Below, in pieces: positions 9,111-19,641 of a stretch of 64,000 nt of DNA (the stretch's first letter is position 1; the number at the start of each line of letters is the position of its first letter). The notes beneath the pieces were generated by a model. That model was not told the origin of the DNA. It did no database searches and saw nothing but the letters and a program-made list of their open reading frames with translations. The translations under genes and the position numbers were made by a program. Origin of the DNA: Planosporangium sp963837285 (GTDB lineage Bacteria > Actinomycetota > Actinomycetes > Mycobacteriales > Micromonosporaceae). The stretch spans positions 1,364,001 to 1,428,000 of the forward strand of contig CAWIMS010000005.1 of NCBI GenBank assembly GCA_963837285.1. Direction: 5' to 3'.

Positions 9111-10966
9111 TGGTCTTAGAGCTGGTCATCGGGGGTGCCGGGATCGCGCTCTGGCTCGCGGTCTTCGGCGCCTGCATGCTGCTGACCCGGCCGCGGGACG
9201 TACAGCCGATCGCGCCGACCCAGGAGTTCGGCGGCCCGGAGTCGCCCGCGGTCGTGAGCCTGCTCGCCAACCGGTGGGAGATCACCGAGGACGCGGCCGA
9301 GTCGACCCTGCTCGACCTCGCCGCCCGCAAGCTGATCGAGATCAGGCAGCCGGGCAACGACCCGATGCAGACCACGATCCACCTCCGCCCGGCCGATCCG
9401 GGCGGGCTCACCACGTACGAGAAAAGGGTTTTGGACCGGATCACCGGGCTCGCGGTCGGCGGCGTGGTGCCGATGACCGCACTGACCTTCCGGGACCCGG
9501 CCCAGGCCAAGGGCTGGGCGAAACGGCTGTCCGCCGAGGTGGTCGCGGACGCGCGCGGGCGCGGCCTGTCCCGGCGCCGGTTCTCGCCACCGGTGCTGTC
9601 CGCGCTGACCCTGGCGGCGGCCGCCGCGGCGGGGGCGGTACTCGTCGCGATGCTGCACTACGCGCACCGCACCCACCCGCACGACGACCCGGCGATCCCG
9701 GTGGCCTTCTTCGCGTTCGTCGTGCTGTCCAGCCTCGGCGGGTCGATCCGGGGCGAACGGGACACCCCGGCGGGCCGGGAGGTCGCGGCGCGGTGGCTCG
9801 GGCTGCGGGCGTACCTGCGCGGCGACGAGAGTTTCGCCAACCTGCCGCCGTCCGCGGTGGCGGTGTGGGACCGGTACCTGTCGTACGGTGACGCGGTCGG
9901 CGCGACCCGGGTGTGCGGCGCGGTCATCGACCTCGGCATGGGCAACCGGAAGCGGGTCTGGTCGTCGTTCGGCGGCACCTGGCACCGGGTCCGCGTGCGC
10001 TACCCGACGGTATGGGGGCGCTACGGCGCGAAGGCCACCCCGCTGATCTTCTGGGCGGTCGTCAACCTGGCCCTCGGGATCGCCGTGCTGCGCTACCGCC
10101 ACCTCGTCACCGACCGGACTCCGGACCTGGCCGACCTGGTCATCCTCCTGGTCGGCGTCGGGCTGGTGCTGCGCGGCGGGTACCGGCTGGTCCGCACCGT
10201 CGTCGACCTGGCCACCCCGCTGACCCTGACCGGCGAGGTGCTGTGGACCGAGGTGTGGCGCTCGACCAAGAGCGGCCAGAACAGCGAATCCCGGCCGTGG
10301 CTGTACTACGTCGCGGTGGACGGCGGCGGCGACGACCGGACCACCGCCTGGGGCCTGCCCAGCGAGTTGCTGTCCCGCTGCGACGTCGGCGACGTGGTAC
10401 GGCTGACCACGCGCCGGTGGACCCGCCGCGTCATGGACATCTCGGTGCTGGAGAGGGGCCGGGCCGGCCGGGTCGAGAGCGCCGAGACCGCAGCGACCTC
10501 GGCGACCTCGGCGACCTCGGCGACCGACAACACCGAGAACCTGATCGCGGCGGCGATGGGCAAGCCGGTTGCCGCCGCACCGCTCGCGGCCGCTCTCCTG
10601 ACCCCCGCCGTGGCCGCGGCACAACTGCTCACCGCCGACGAGGTGGGCCGGGCGCTCGGCCGGCCGGCCGCCATTCGGGGCGGTTCCGGCTCCGTGGCCG
10701 GGCCGGTTTCGGTGCAGATGTTCGAGGCCGGCGGGACACGGGCGGTGTACCTGACGGTCACCGGCGGGCTGCCCGGACGGATCGCCATGCGGGCCCGCCG
10801 GCGCGGCACACCATTGCCCGGTATCGGCGACGAGGCTTATGCGGGAAGGGATTGGGCGGTCGGGCGGCGCGGCGACCACGTGGTGATGGTGCAGCTGCAC
10901 ACTCCGGTGGATCCCCGCAACGTGTACTGGTTGCTGGCCACCGCGATCGGCCGGCTGCCCGGATAG
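9110..10966 (+). CDS. DUF2207-type membrane protein
   Basis: The 618-residue product is coupled to lemA by a one-base TGATG overlap. It has an N-terminal helix (about 5-25), a winged-helix-like cytoplasmic part (WEITEDAAESTLLDLAARKL), a double membrane segment near 165-210, the characteristic ARWLGLRAYLRGDESFANLP motif and a further pair of helices around 310-360. These are marks of the DUF2207 family, but the usual large N-terminal extracytoplasmic domain is missing. A short repeat (Ala-Thr-Ser) at 10493-10525 separates the membrane part from a C-terminal domain of about 140 residues (TADEVGRALGRPAAIRGG) that I do not recognise beyond a possible secreted-lipoprotein-like fold. The function is unknown; membrane homeostasis together with LemA is an inference. 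Confidence 0.8.
   Translation: MVLELVIGGAGIALWLAVFGACMLLTRPRDVQPIAPTQEFGGPESPAVVSLLANRWEITEDAAESTLLDLAARKLIEIRQPGNDPMQTTIHLRPADPGGLTTYEKRVLDRITGLAVGGVVPMTALTFRDPAQAKGWAKRLSAEVVADARGRGLSRRRFSPPVLSALTLAAAAAAGAVLVAMLHYAHRTHPHDDPAIPVAFFAFVVLSSLGGSIRGERDTPAGREVAARWLGLRAYLRGDESFANLPPSAVAVWDRYLSYGDAVGATRVCGAVIDLGMGNRKRVWSSFGGTWHRVRVRYPTVWGRYGAKATPLIFWAVVNLALGIAVLRYRHLVTDRTPDLADLVILLVGVGLVLRGGYRLVRTVVDLATPLTLTGEVLWTEVWRSTKSGQNSESRPWLYYVAVDGGGDDRTTAWGLPSELLSRCDVGDVVRLTTRRWTRRVMDISVLERGRAGRVESAETAATSATSATSATDNTENLIAAAMGKPVAAAPLAAALLTPAVAAAQLLTADEVGRALGRPAAIRGGSGSVAGPVSVQMFEAGGTRAVYLTVTGGLPGRIAMRARRRGTPLPGIGDEAYAGRDWAVGRRGDHVVMVQLHTPVDPRNVYWLLATAIGRLPG
10493..10525 (+). repeat. 9-bp tandem repeat in linker
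   Basis: GCGACCTCG is present three times in a row plus a partial fourth copy, encoding Ala-Thr-Ser repeats in the linker of the DUF2207-like protein. It is in frame and likely length-variable. Confidence 0.9.
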
Positions 10967-11018
10967 CCGGCGTTAGAGTGCCGCGTGTCCTTCGCCACGC
11001 CGGCATTCCTCTGGTACT

Positions 11019-12038
11019 TCACCGGGTTGACCGGTCGCGCTGGGCGGTGCCCGGCCCGCCGTACGGGTAGTCGGACACCAGCGGGGCGCTCGCGTCGTCG
11101 AGGGCGCTCACCTCGTCGGCGGCCAGGTGCACCCCCGCCACGGACAGGTTCTCGTCGAGCTGTTCGAGGGTACGCGCGCCGAGGATCACCGACGTGACCG
11201 CCGGCCGGTCGACCAGCCAGGCCAGCGCGACGACGCCGGTCGACACGCCACGCCCGTCGGCGACCGACCGCAGCGCGTCCAGCACCTGCCAGGTGCGCTC
11301 GGTGTTGCGCCGGTCGTACGCCTCGACGCCGCGCTGCGGGTTCTCGCCCAACCGGGTCGCGCCGGCCGGCGCCTCGTCCGGGCGGTACTTGCCGGTCAGC
11401 CAGCCACCGGCCAGCGGTGACCACGGCAGCACCCCGATGTTCTCGTTCCGGCACACCGGGATCAGCTCCCACTCGATGTCCCGCGCGAGCAGGTTGTACT
11501 GCGGTTGCAGGGTCACGATCGGGGCCAGCCCGAGGTGCCGGGTCAGCAGCGCGGCCTTCTGCAACTGCCAGCCGGTGAAGTTGCTGACCCCGGCGTACCG
11601 GATCTTCCCGGCGCGCACGGCGTCGTCGTAGAACCGCAGCGTCTCCTCGATCGGGGTCAGCGGATCCCACGCGTGCGCCTGGTACAGGTCGATCGCGTCC
11701 ACGCCGAGGCGGCCCAGGCTGGCCTCGAGCGCGCGGGTCAAGTGGGTCCGGGACAGGCCGGCGTCGTTGGGGCCGTCCCCCATCGGGAACCGGCCCTTGG
11801 TGGCGACGACGATCCGGTTCCGCGCGCCCGGCCGCTCCCGCAGCCAGCGGCCGATGATCTCCTCGGAGACACCCGCGCTGTACACGTCGGCGGTGTCGAC
11901 GAAGTTGCCGCCCTGCTCGACGAACCGGTCGAGCTGCGCGTACGCGCCCTTCTCGTCGGTCTCCGCCCCGAAGGTCATGGTGCCCAGGCACAGGTTCGAC
12001 ACGAGGGTTCCGGTGCCGCCCAGGGTTCGGTACTCCAT
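11019..12038 (-). CDS. Aldo/keto reductase
   Basis: This 339-residue (beta/alpha)8 barrel, NADPH-dependent oxidoreductase has the complete catalytic tetrad: Asp48 and Tyr53 in NFVDTADVYS, Lys81 in VVATKGRF and His122 in LYQAHAWDP. The C-terminal nucleotide-binding part (SVILGARTLEQLDENL) is present. It belongs to the YajO/YhdN-like group. I use the ATG at 12038, where the family sequence begins (MEYRTLGGTGTLVSNL); upstream in-frame residues overlap the neighbouring gene. It lies 10 bases downstream of the MFS gene stop on the same strand, so the two are probably one operon. The substrate cannot be deduced. Confidence 0.92.
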   Translation of the reverse strand: MEYRTLGGTGTLVSNLCLGTMTFGAETDEKGAYAQLDRFVEQGGNFVDTADVYSAGVSEEIIGRWLRERPGARNRIVVATKGRFPMGDGPNDAGLSRTHLTRALEASLGRLGVDAIDLYQAHAWDPLTPIEETLRFYDDAVRAGKIRYAGVSNFTGWQLQKAALLTRHLGLAPIVTLQPQYNLLARDIEWELIPVCRNENIGVLPWSPLAGGWLTGKYRPDEAPAGATRLGENPQRGVEAYDRRNTERTWQVLDALRSVADGRGVSTGVVALAWLVDRPAVTSVILGARTLEQLDENLSVAGVHLAADEVSALDDASAPLVSDYPYGGPGTAQRDRSTR

Positions 12039-12048
12039 GCCGGTCACG

Positions 12049-13254
12049 TTATCGGCTCCGCCGCACGATCGCGCCCGTTGTCGCGGCGGCGCACACGCCC
12101 AACCCGCCGGCCACCACCAGCACGACCCGGGGCGAGGCGACACTGAGCAGCAGGCCGCCCGCCAGCAACGACAGCATCCCGGACAGGCTCACCCCGCCGT
12201 AGGTCGCCGCGAACACCCGCCCCCGCAGGTGCGCCGGCACCGACCGGGCGATCACCGCCGGCAGCCCGGTGTCCAGTAACGCCAGCCCGACGCCGCGCAC
12301 CGCCTGCATCGCGACCGCCGCGGCCACCGCCCAGGCCAGCCCGGTCAGCATGTTGCCGGCGGCGCTCAGGACCAGCCCGGCGACGGCCAGCCGGGTGGCC
12401 GCGGGCGCGCTGGCTCGCGACAGCGCCAGGTAGCCGACCACCAGACCCAACCCCACCCCCGCGTACATGAGGGAGACGGCCGGATTGCCCGCGTGCAACG
12501 AGTCCTTGGCGAGGAAGACCAGCACGACATCGTCGAGTCCCGTGCACGCCACCACAACCCAGAACCCCACCGCGAGGGTACGCACGACGCGGTGCCCGGC
12601 GAGGTAGCGCAGCCCGGCACGGGCCTCGGTCCAGATCCCACCCGGCTCCTCCGGGTGTTCCACACTGGACAGTCGAGGCAGCCGGGCCAGCAACAGCGCG
12701 GAGAACACGAAGCTGGCCACGTCGACCCAGAGCACGCCGCGGATCCCGAGGACCGGCAGCAGCGCCGCCGCGAGCAGCGGACCGGCGACCTCCAGGCCGT
12801 GGGTACCGATGCCCAGCGCCGCGAACGCCTTCTCCAACTCGCGGTCGGGCACCAGCCGGGGCACCACGGCCCGACCGGCCGGCTCGAACAGCACGGCGAA
12901 CAGCGTCTTCACCGCGATCAGCAGGAGGAGTACCGGCAGCGCCGGCAGTACCAGCGCGATGACCGCGACCACGGCGGCCTGGCCCAGTTCGCAGGTCACC
13001 ATCAGCCGGCGCGGGGGCAGCCGGTCGGCCAGCGCCCCGGCGATCGGGCTGAGCAGCGTGGGTACCAGCTCGCCGACCAGCAGCAGGAGGGCGACCGCGA
13101 GGCCGGTGCCCACCCGGTCGGCCACGTACAGGATGAGCGCGACCAGGCTGAGCGAGGTGCCGATGAACGACACCGCCCGGGATGTCCACAGTGCCCGGAA
13201 CGGCGCGTCCTGCCGGATCAGCTCGTACGCCGACCGGGCACCCGCATCCATCAC
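12049..13254 (-). CDS. MFS transporter, exporter type
   Basis: This 401-residue integral membrane protein has 12 predicted helices and the MFS loop motif after helix 2 (GALADRLPPRRLM). It resembles the MFS_3/EntS-like group of drug or siderophore exporters (FRALWTSRAVSFIGTSLSLVAL at the start of the domain). It is the first gene of a two-gene operon with an aldo/keto reductase. Two Met codons begin the frame (MM); either could be the start. The promoter region faces the cholesterol oxidase gene and contains palindromic element 3. The substrate is unknown. Confidence 0.88.
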   Translation of the reverse strand: MMDAGARSAYELIRQDAPFRALWTSRAVSFIGTSLSLVALILYVADRVGTGLAVALLLLVGELVPTLLSPIAGALADRLPPRRLMVTCELGQAAVVAVIALVLPALPVLLLLIAVKTLFAVLFEPAGRAVVPRLVPDRELEKAFAALGIGTHGLEVAGPLLAAALLPVLGIRGVLWVDVASFVFSALLLARLPRLSSVEHPEEPGGIWTEARAGLRYLAGHRVVRTLAVGFWVVVACTGLDDVVLVFLAKDSLHAGNPAVSLMYAGVGLGLVVGYLALSRASAPAATRLAVAGLVLSAAGNMLTGLAWAVAAAVAMQAVRGVGLALLDTGLPAVIARSVPAHLRGRVFAATYGGVSLSGMLSLLAGGLLLSVASPRVVLVVAGGLGVCAAATTGAIVRRSR

Positions 13255-13306
13255 GGCTTACATGAGACCCCAAGATCGCCACTACGTCCTGGGATTTGTT
13301 GCCTAG

Positions 13307-13387
13307 CAAGATCGGCACAACTTCCCGGAAGTAGTGGCCTCAGCGGGTACCGGAGGCCACTACTTCCCGGAAGTTGTGCCGATCTTT
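13307..13387. repeat. Interspersed palindromic element 3, in a divergent intergenic region
   Basis: CAAGATCGGCACAACTTCCC followed by GGAAGTAGTGGCC is perfectly mirrored by GGCCACTACTTCCCGG and the rest of the complementary arm. It stands between the divergently transcribed MFS and cholesterol oxidase genes, where a terminator is not expected. A half-element (CAAGATCGCCACTACGTCC) lies just upstream at about 13271. Confidence 0.9.
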
Positions 13388-13450
13388 CAGAACGTGAAAG
13401 TTTCTCGATATTCGTTGCCCTGAGATCACCGCGTACTCGAAGATCCCGGC

Positions 13451-15112
13451 GTGAATCCCTCCAAACTGACCCGTCGCCGCCTTTTGGGACTTGCCGCCCT
13501 CCAGGCCGCCGCTGTCGCCGGTGTCACCCGGATCGCCCTGCCCGAGCCCGCCGCGGCCGCCACGCCGACCGCCGCGCCGACCGCCGCGATGCCGGCCCGG
13601 CGCGCCGACCGGGCCTTCTCCCCCGCCGTCGTGATCGGCACCGGGTACGGCGCCGCCGTGTCGGCGCTCCGCCTCGGCGAGGCCGGGGTACCCACGCTGA
13701 TGCTGGAGATGGGCCAGCTGTGGAACCAGCCCGGCCCGGACGGCAAGGTGTTCTGCGCGATGACCAACCCGGACAAGCGCTCGATGTGGTTCAAGACGCG
13801 CACCGAGGCGCCGCTGTCGACGATGCTCTGGCTGGACATCGTCAACCGGAACATCGAGTCGTACGCGGGCGTCCTCGACCGGGTCAACTTCGGCCAGATG
13901 GCGGTGTACGTGGGGCGGGGCGTCGGCGGTGGATCCCTGGTCAACGGCGGGATGGCGGTGACCCCGTCGCGCGAGTACTTCCAGGAGATCCTGCCGAGGG
14001 TCGACGCCGACGAGATGTACAACCGGTACTTCCCGCGGGCGAACGCGACCCTCGGCGTCAACTCGATCCCGCCGGCGTACTTCGAGTCCAGCGCGTACTA
14101 CCAGTTCGCCCGGGTCTCCCGGAAGCACGCGGACCGGGCCGGCTTCGCGACCACCTTCGTGCCGAACGTGTACGACTTCGGGTACATGGCCCGCGAGGAG
14201 GCCGGCGAGGTGCCGAAGTCGGGCCTGGCCGCCGAGGTGATCTACGGCAACAACTACGGCAAGCGCAGTCTCGACAAGAGCTACCTGCCGGCCGCACTGG
14301 GCACCGGAAACGTCACGATCGAGACGCTGAGCCAGGTGACCGCGATCCGCCGGGAGACCGACGGCACGTACGTGCTGAGCGTCCGCACGATCGACACCTC
14401 CGGGGCGACCGGGGCGACGAAGGAGATCGGCTGCCGGTACCTGTTCCTCGGTGCGGGCAGCCTGGGCTCCTCCGAGCTGCTGCTGCGCGCCCGGGAGACC
14501 GGTGCGCTGCCCAACCTGAGCGACCGGATCGGCGCCGGCTGGGGCACCAACGGGAACGTGATGACCGCGCGGGCCAACCACGTCTGGGACCCGACCGGCG
14601 ACAAGCAGGCCGGCATGCCGGCGCTCGCGATCAACGACTGGGACAACCCGACCCGGCCGGTGTTCGCCGAGATCGCGCCGGTGCCGGCCGGCATCGAGCT
14701 GTGGATCAGCCTGTACCTCGCGATCACCAGGAACCCGGAGCGGGGCACGTTCACGTACGACGCCGCCACCGACAAGGTCGGCCTGTCGTGGACCCGCGAC
14801 CAGAACGAGCCGTCGGTCGCCGCGGCGCGGGCGCTGTTCGACAAGATCAACCAGGTCAACGTCACCGTGTACCGGTCGGATCTGTTCGGTGGCAACCGGC
14901 AGTTCGCGGACGACTTCTGCTACCACCCGCTCGGCGGCTGCGTGCTCGGCGAGGCGACCGACCTGTACGGCCGGGTCAACGGGTACCCGAACCTGTACGT
15001 CAACGACGGCGCCCTGATTCCCGGCTCCACCGGCGTGAACCCGTTCGTCACGATCACCGCTCTGGCCGAACGCAACATGGAGCGGGTCCTCGCCGAAGAC
15101 GTCACCGCCTGA
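13451..15112 (+). CDS. choA: Cholesterol oxidase, secreted, Tat-dependent (GMC-type flavoenzyme)
   Basis: The 553-residue protein closely resembles the Streptomyces class I cholesterol oxidases, which oxidise and isomerise 3-beta-hydroxysterols with non-covalent FAD. The N-terminus has a twin-arginine signal (LTRRRLLGLAAL, residues 6-17) followed by an Ala-rich h-region and a cleavage zone near Ala37. The FAD motif IGTGYGAAVSALRLGEAG starts at 62. By alignment from memory with the Streptomyces enzyme, the active-site residues are all present: Glu407 (FAEIAPVPAG), His492 (CYHPLGGC) and Asn530 (GSTGVNPFVT). The GTG at 13451 gives a normal Tat leader. No sterol degradation genes are near, so the enzyme may act alone on environmental sterols or on membranes. 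Confidence 0.93.
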   Translation: MNPSKLTRRRLLGLAALQAAAVAGVTRIALPEPAAAATPTAAPTAAMPARRADRAFSPAVVIGTGYGAAVSALRLGEAGVPTLMLEMGQLWNQPGPDGKVFCAMTNPDKRSMWFKTRTEAPLSTMLWLDIVNRNIESYAGVLDRVNFGQMAVYVGRGVGGGSLVNGGMAVTPSREYFQEILPRVDADEMYNRYFPRANATLGVNSIPPAYFESSAYYQFARVSRKHADRAGFATTFVPNVYDFGYMAREEAGEVPKSGLAAEVIYGNNYGKRSLDKSYLPAALGTGNVTIETLSQVTAIRRETDGTYVLSVRTIDTSGATGATKEIGCRYLFLGAGSLGSSELLLRARETGALPNLSDRIGAGWGTNGNVMTARANHVWDPTGDKQAGMPALAINDWDNPTRPVFAEIAPVPAGIELWISLYLAITRNPERGTFTYDAATDKVGLSWTRDQNEPSVAAARALFDKINQVNVTVYRSDLFGGNRQFADDFCYHPLGGCVLGEATDLYGRVNGYPNLYVNDGALIPGSTGVNPFVTITALAERNMERVLAEDVTA

Positions 15113-15115
15113 GCC

Positions 15116-15197
15116 CAAGATCGGCCGGCCTCCCGCTGACCCCAAGATCGGCCGGCCTCCAGCCCGGCCCCAAGATCGGCCGACCTCCAGCCGGCCC
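15116..15197 (+). repeat. Three tandem half-repeats beside palindromic element 4
   Basis: Three direct repeats of 27-28 bases start at 15116, 15143 and 15171, each beginning CAAGATCGGCCG and continuing with a CCTCC core. They share the first nine bases with the hairpin that follows at 15198. The same layout recurs at 61636. Confidence 0.9.
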
Positions 15198-15278
15198 CAA
15201 GATCGGCACAACTTCCCGGAAGTTGTGGCCTCGACCCCCCGCGATGGCCACAACTTCCCGGAAGTTGTGCCGATCTTG
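15198..15278. repeat. Interspersed palindromic element 4
   Basis: A full-length element with CAAGATCGGCACAACTTCCC at one end and the complement at the other, between the cholesterol oxidase gene and the aconitase promoter. The half-arms are themselves palindromic (CTTCCCGGAAG). It ends immediately before the predicted acnA -35 box. Confidence 0.9.
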
Positions 15279-15280
15279 AC

Positions 15281-15317
15281 TTGCGGTTTTTAACAGTACG
15301 GGCGTACGGTTTGACCC
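15281..15317 (+). promoter_or_regulatory. acnA promoter with AcnR-type operator
   Basis: TTGCGG at 15281-15286 and TACGGT at 15305-15310 are separated by 18 bases and can serve as -35 and -10. The sequence CAGTACGGGCGTACGG at 15294-15309 lies between and over the -10. As I recall it, the Corynebacterium AcnR operator is CAGNAC-N3-CGTACTG; this site differs at one position only. An AcnR-like repressor gene is in the window at 20417. The spacing and overlap suggest repression by blocking RNA polymerase. Confidence 0.65.
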
Positions 15318-15384
15318 GCCGCTGCCGGCGACGCCCGCCTGCGGGAGACTGCATTCGAATACCCAGTGACGCGAGGAGTACGAC

Positions 15385-18174
<2,790 letters not shown>

Positions 18175-18204
18175 CCAGGCCGGCCGGCGACTACGCTGGC
18201 CGGC

Positions 18205-18450
18205 ATGGACGAAAAGTCGATCCTCGGCCAGATCCACGAGCTGGTGGACGAGGAGCACAAGCTGCGCGCCCAGGTGCAGGCCGGCGCACTGTCCTCCGAC
18301 GAGGAGCACGCCCGGCTCAGCCAGGTCGAGGAGGCGCTCGACCAGTGCTGGGACCTGCTCCGGTTGCGCCGTTCGGCACGCGAGCGGGGCCAAGACCCGG
18401 ACACGGTACAGGCGCGCTCAGTCTCCGAGGTCGAGGGCTACCTGCAGTAG
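18205..18450 (+). CDS. DUF2630 family small protein
   Basis: An 81-residue, highly charged, probably all-helical protein with the DUF2630 pattern: an opening ILGQIHELVDEEHKLR, a central Ser-Asp-Glu-Glu turn, then LDQCWDLLRLRRSARERGQD. It follows acnA by 30 bases and may be read through from it. It is widely conserved in actinobacteria and its role is unknown. The predicted two-helix hairpin looks like a protein-binding or coiled-coil module. No membrane segment or signal is seen. Confidence 0.85.
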   Translation: MDEKSILGQIHELVDEEHKLRAQVQAGALSSDEEHARLSQVEEALDQCWDLLRLRRSARERGQDPDTVQARSVSEVEGYLQ

Positions 18451-18463
18451 CCCTGCGCCTCGC

Positions 18464-18522
18464 CGATCTAGGACGAATGGTGCCCGGGCTGCCCGGTTTG
18501 TCCCACCATTCGTCCTAGATCG
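18464..18522. repeat. Interspersed palindromic element 5 (variant), convergent ends
   Basis: An inverted repeat of 19-bp arms beginning CGATCTAGGACGAATGGTG. The sequence is unlike the main family apart from the GATCT-like terminus. It lies between the convergent DUF2630 and RIO kinase genes and probably works as a bidirectional terminator. Confidence 0.85.
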
Positions 18523-18546
18523 ACAGGGCCCGACGCCCGCGCGGCG

Positions 18547-19434
18547 TCAGCGGACGCCGGCGTCGGCCAGCAGGGTCCGGGTCAGCGCGTAGGCGTCCAT
18601 CTCCAGGCCGCGCTGGGCGAACCATCTCGCCACGTTGCGGACGTCGCGGACCAGGAAGTCACCGCCCTGCGGGTTCGCGATCACGTCGACCACCTGTGGC
18701 AGGTCGATCAGCACCAGCCGGCCGTGGTGCACCAGGATGTTGTACGCGGACAGGTCGCCGTGCGCGTACCCGGCCCGGGCCAGCACCGTCAGCGCGTCGA
18801 CCAGCTGGCCCCACAGGTCGGCCAGCTCGGCGCCGCCCGGCCGGAGCTGGGCCAGCCGGGGTGCCGCCTCGCCGTCCGGGTCGCCGATGAACTCCAGCAT
18901 CAGCTCGGTACCCAGCAGCTGCACCGGGTACGGGACGGCGGCGCCCTCCTCCCACAGCCGGGACAGGGCGGCGAACTCGGCCGACGCCCACTGCCCGGCG
19001 ATGACCTCGCGGCCGAACGCGGTGCGGGTGGCCATCGCGCGGGTCTCCCGGGACCGGCGTACCCGGCGCCCTTCGAGGTACCCGGCGTCCCGGTGGAACA
19101 GCCGGTGCTCCGGCGCCCGGTACCGCTTGGCCGCGAGCAGGCTGGACCGCCCGGTCTCCGGAACGGCCCGGTCGACCAGGTACACCTCGGCCTCTTTGCC
19201 GGTCTTCACCAGACCGAGTTCCTCGTCGATGGCGGCCAGCTCGGTGACCACCCAGTCCGGCCGGGGCTGTGGGCCGTGCAACACGCCCGGCTCGCCCCAG
19301 GTCGAGTACGGCACCAGGTCAAGCGCGCCCAGCTCGGTCGGGATCTCCCGCCGGCGGCGCTTCAGAATGTACGGATCGTCATCGTCGAATTGACGGCGGC
19401 GCTTACGTTCGCCGCCGAAGTCGTGCTCGCGCAA
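18547..19434 (-). CDS. RIO-type serine protein kinase
   Basis: A 295-residue kinase-like protein of the RIO1 group, better known from archaeal and eukaryotic ribosome assembly but also present in actinobacteria. It shows the phosphate-loop region VKTGKEAEVY (77-86), a Lys in LLAAKRYR, the catalytic loop YAHGDLSAYN with Asp227, and the metal-binding IDLPQ with Asp244. I start it at a TTG at 19434: GAGGAG lies seven bases before it, and the upstream frame looks like non-coding sequence. A basic N-terminal stretch (ERKRRRQFDDDD) precedes the kinase fold. The substrate is unknown in bacteria. Confidence 0.87.
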   Translation of the reverse strand: MREHDFGGERKRRRQFDDDDPYILKRRRREIPTELGALDLVPYSTWGEPGVLHGPQPRPDWVVTELAAIDEELGLVKTGKEAEVYLVDRAVPETGRSSLLAAKRYRAPEHRLFHRDAGYLEGRRVRRSRETRAMATRTAFGREVIAGQWASAEFAALSRLWEEGAAVPYPVQLLGTELMLEFIGDPDGEAAPRLAQLRPGGAELADLWGQLVDALTVLARAGYAHGDLSAYNILVHHGRLVLIDLPQVVDVIANPQGGDFLVRDVRNVARWFAQRGLEMDAYALTRTLLADAGVR

Positions 19435-19641
19435 CGCGAAACTCCTCGGTCGAAGGGAAGGCAGGCCAGACGAGGCCCTCGACAATGGCCACGACGTCCT
19501 CCCTTCGCTCCGACCGGACGCATTCGCGTGCAGGGCATGCGACGCACCGCATCCGGCACGCGCAGTCTCCCGGCTACACCGGGTCGCCGCAACGCAATTA
19601 GTCCGCCATGATCGCCACGACAATCGCCCTGCGGTCGGGGT

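Noticed and set aside
12493..15279. A 928-codon forward frame spanning the MFS and cholesterol oxidase genes
   Set aside because: It crosses antisense MFS, an intergenic hairpin and the wrong frame of the oxidase gene; it is a shadow.
19485..19601. A possible 38-residue small gene on the plus strand upstream of the HAD gene region
   Set aside because: The product has no recognisable family, no ribosome site before its ATG, and it lies in the leader of the minus-strand RIO gene.
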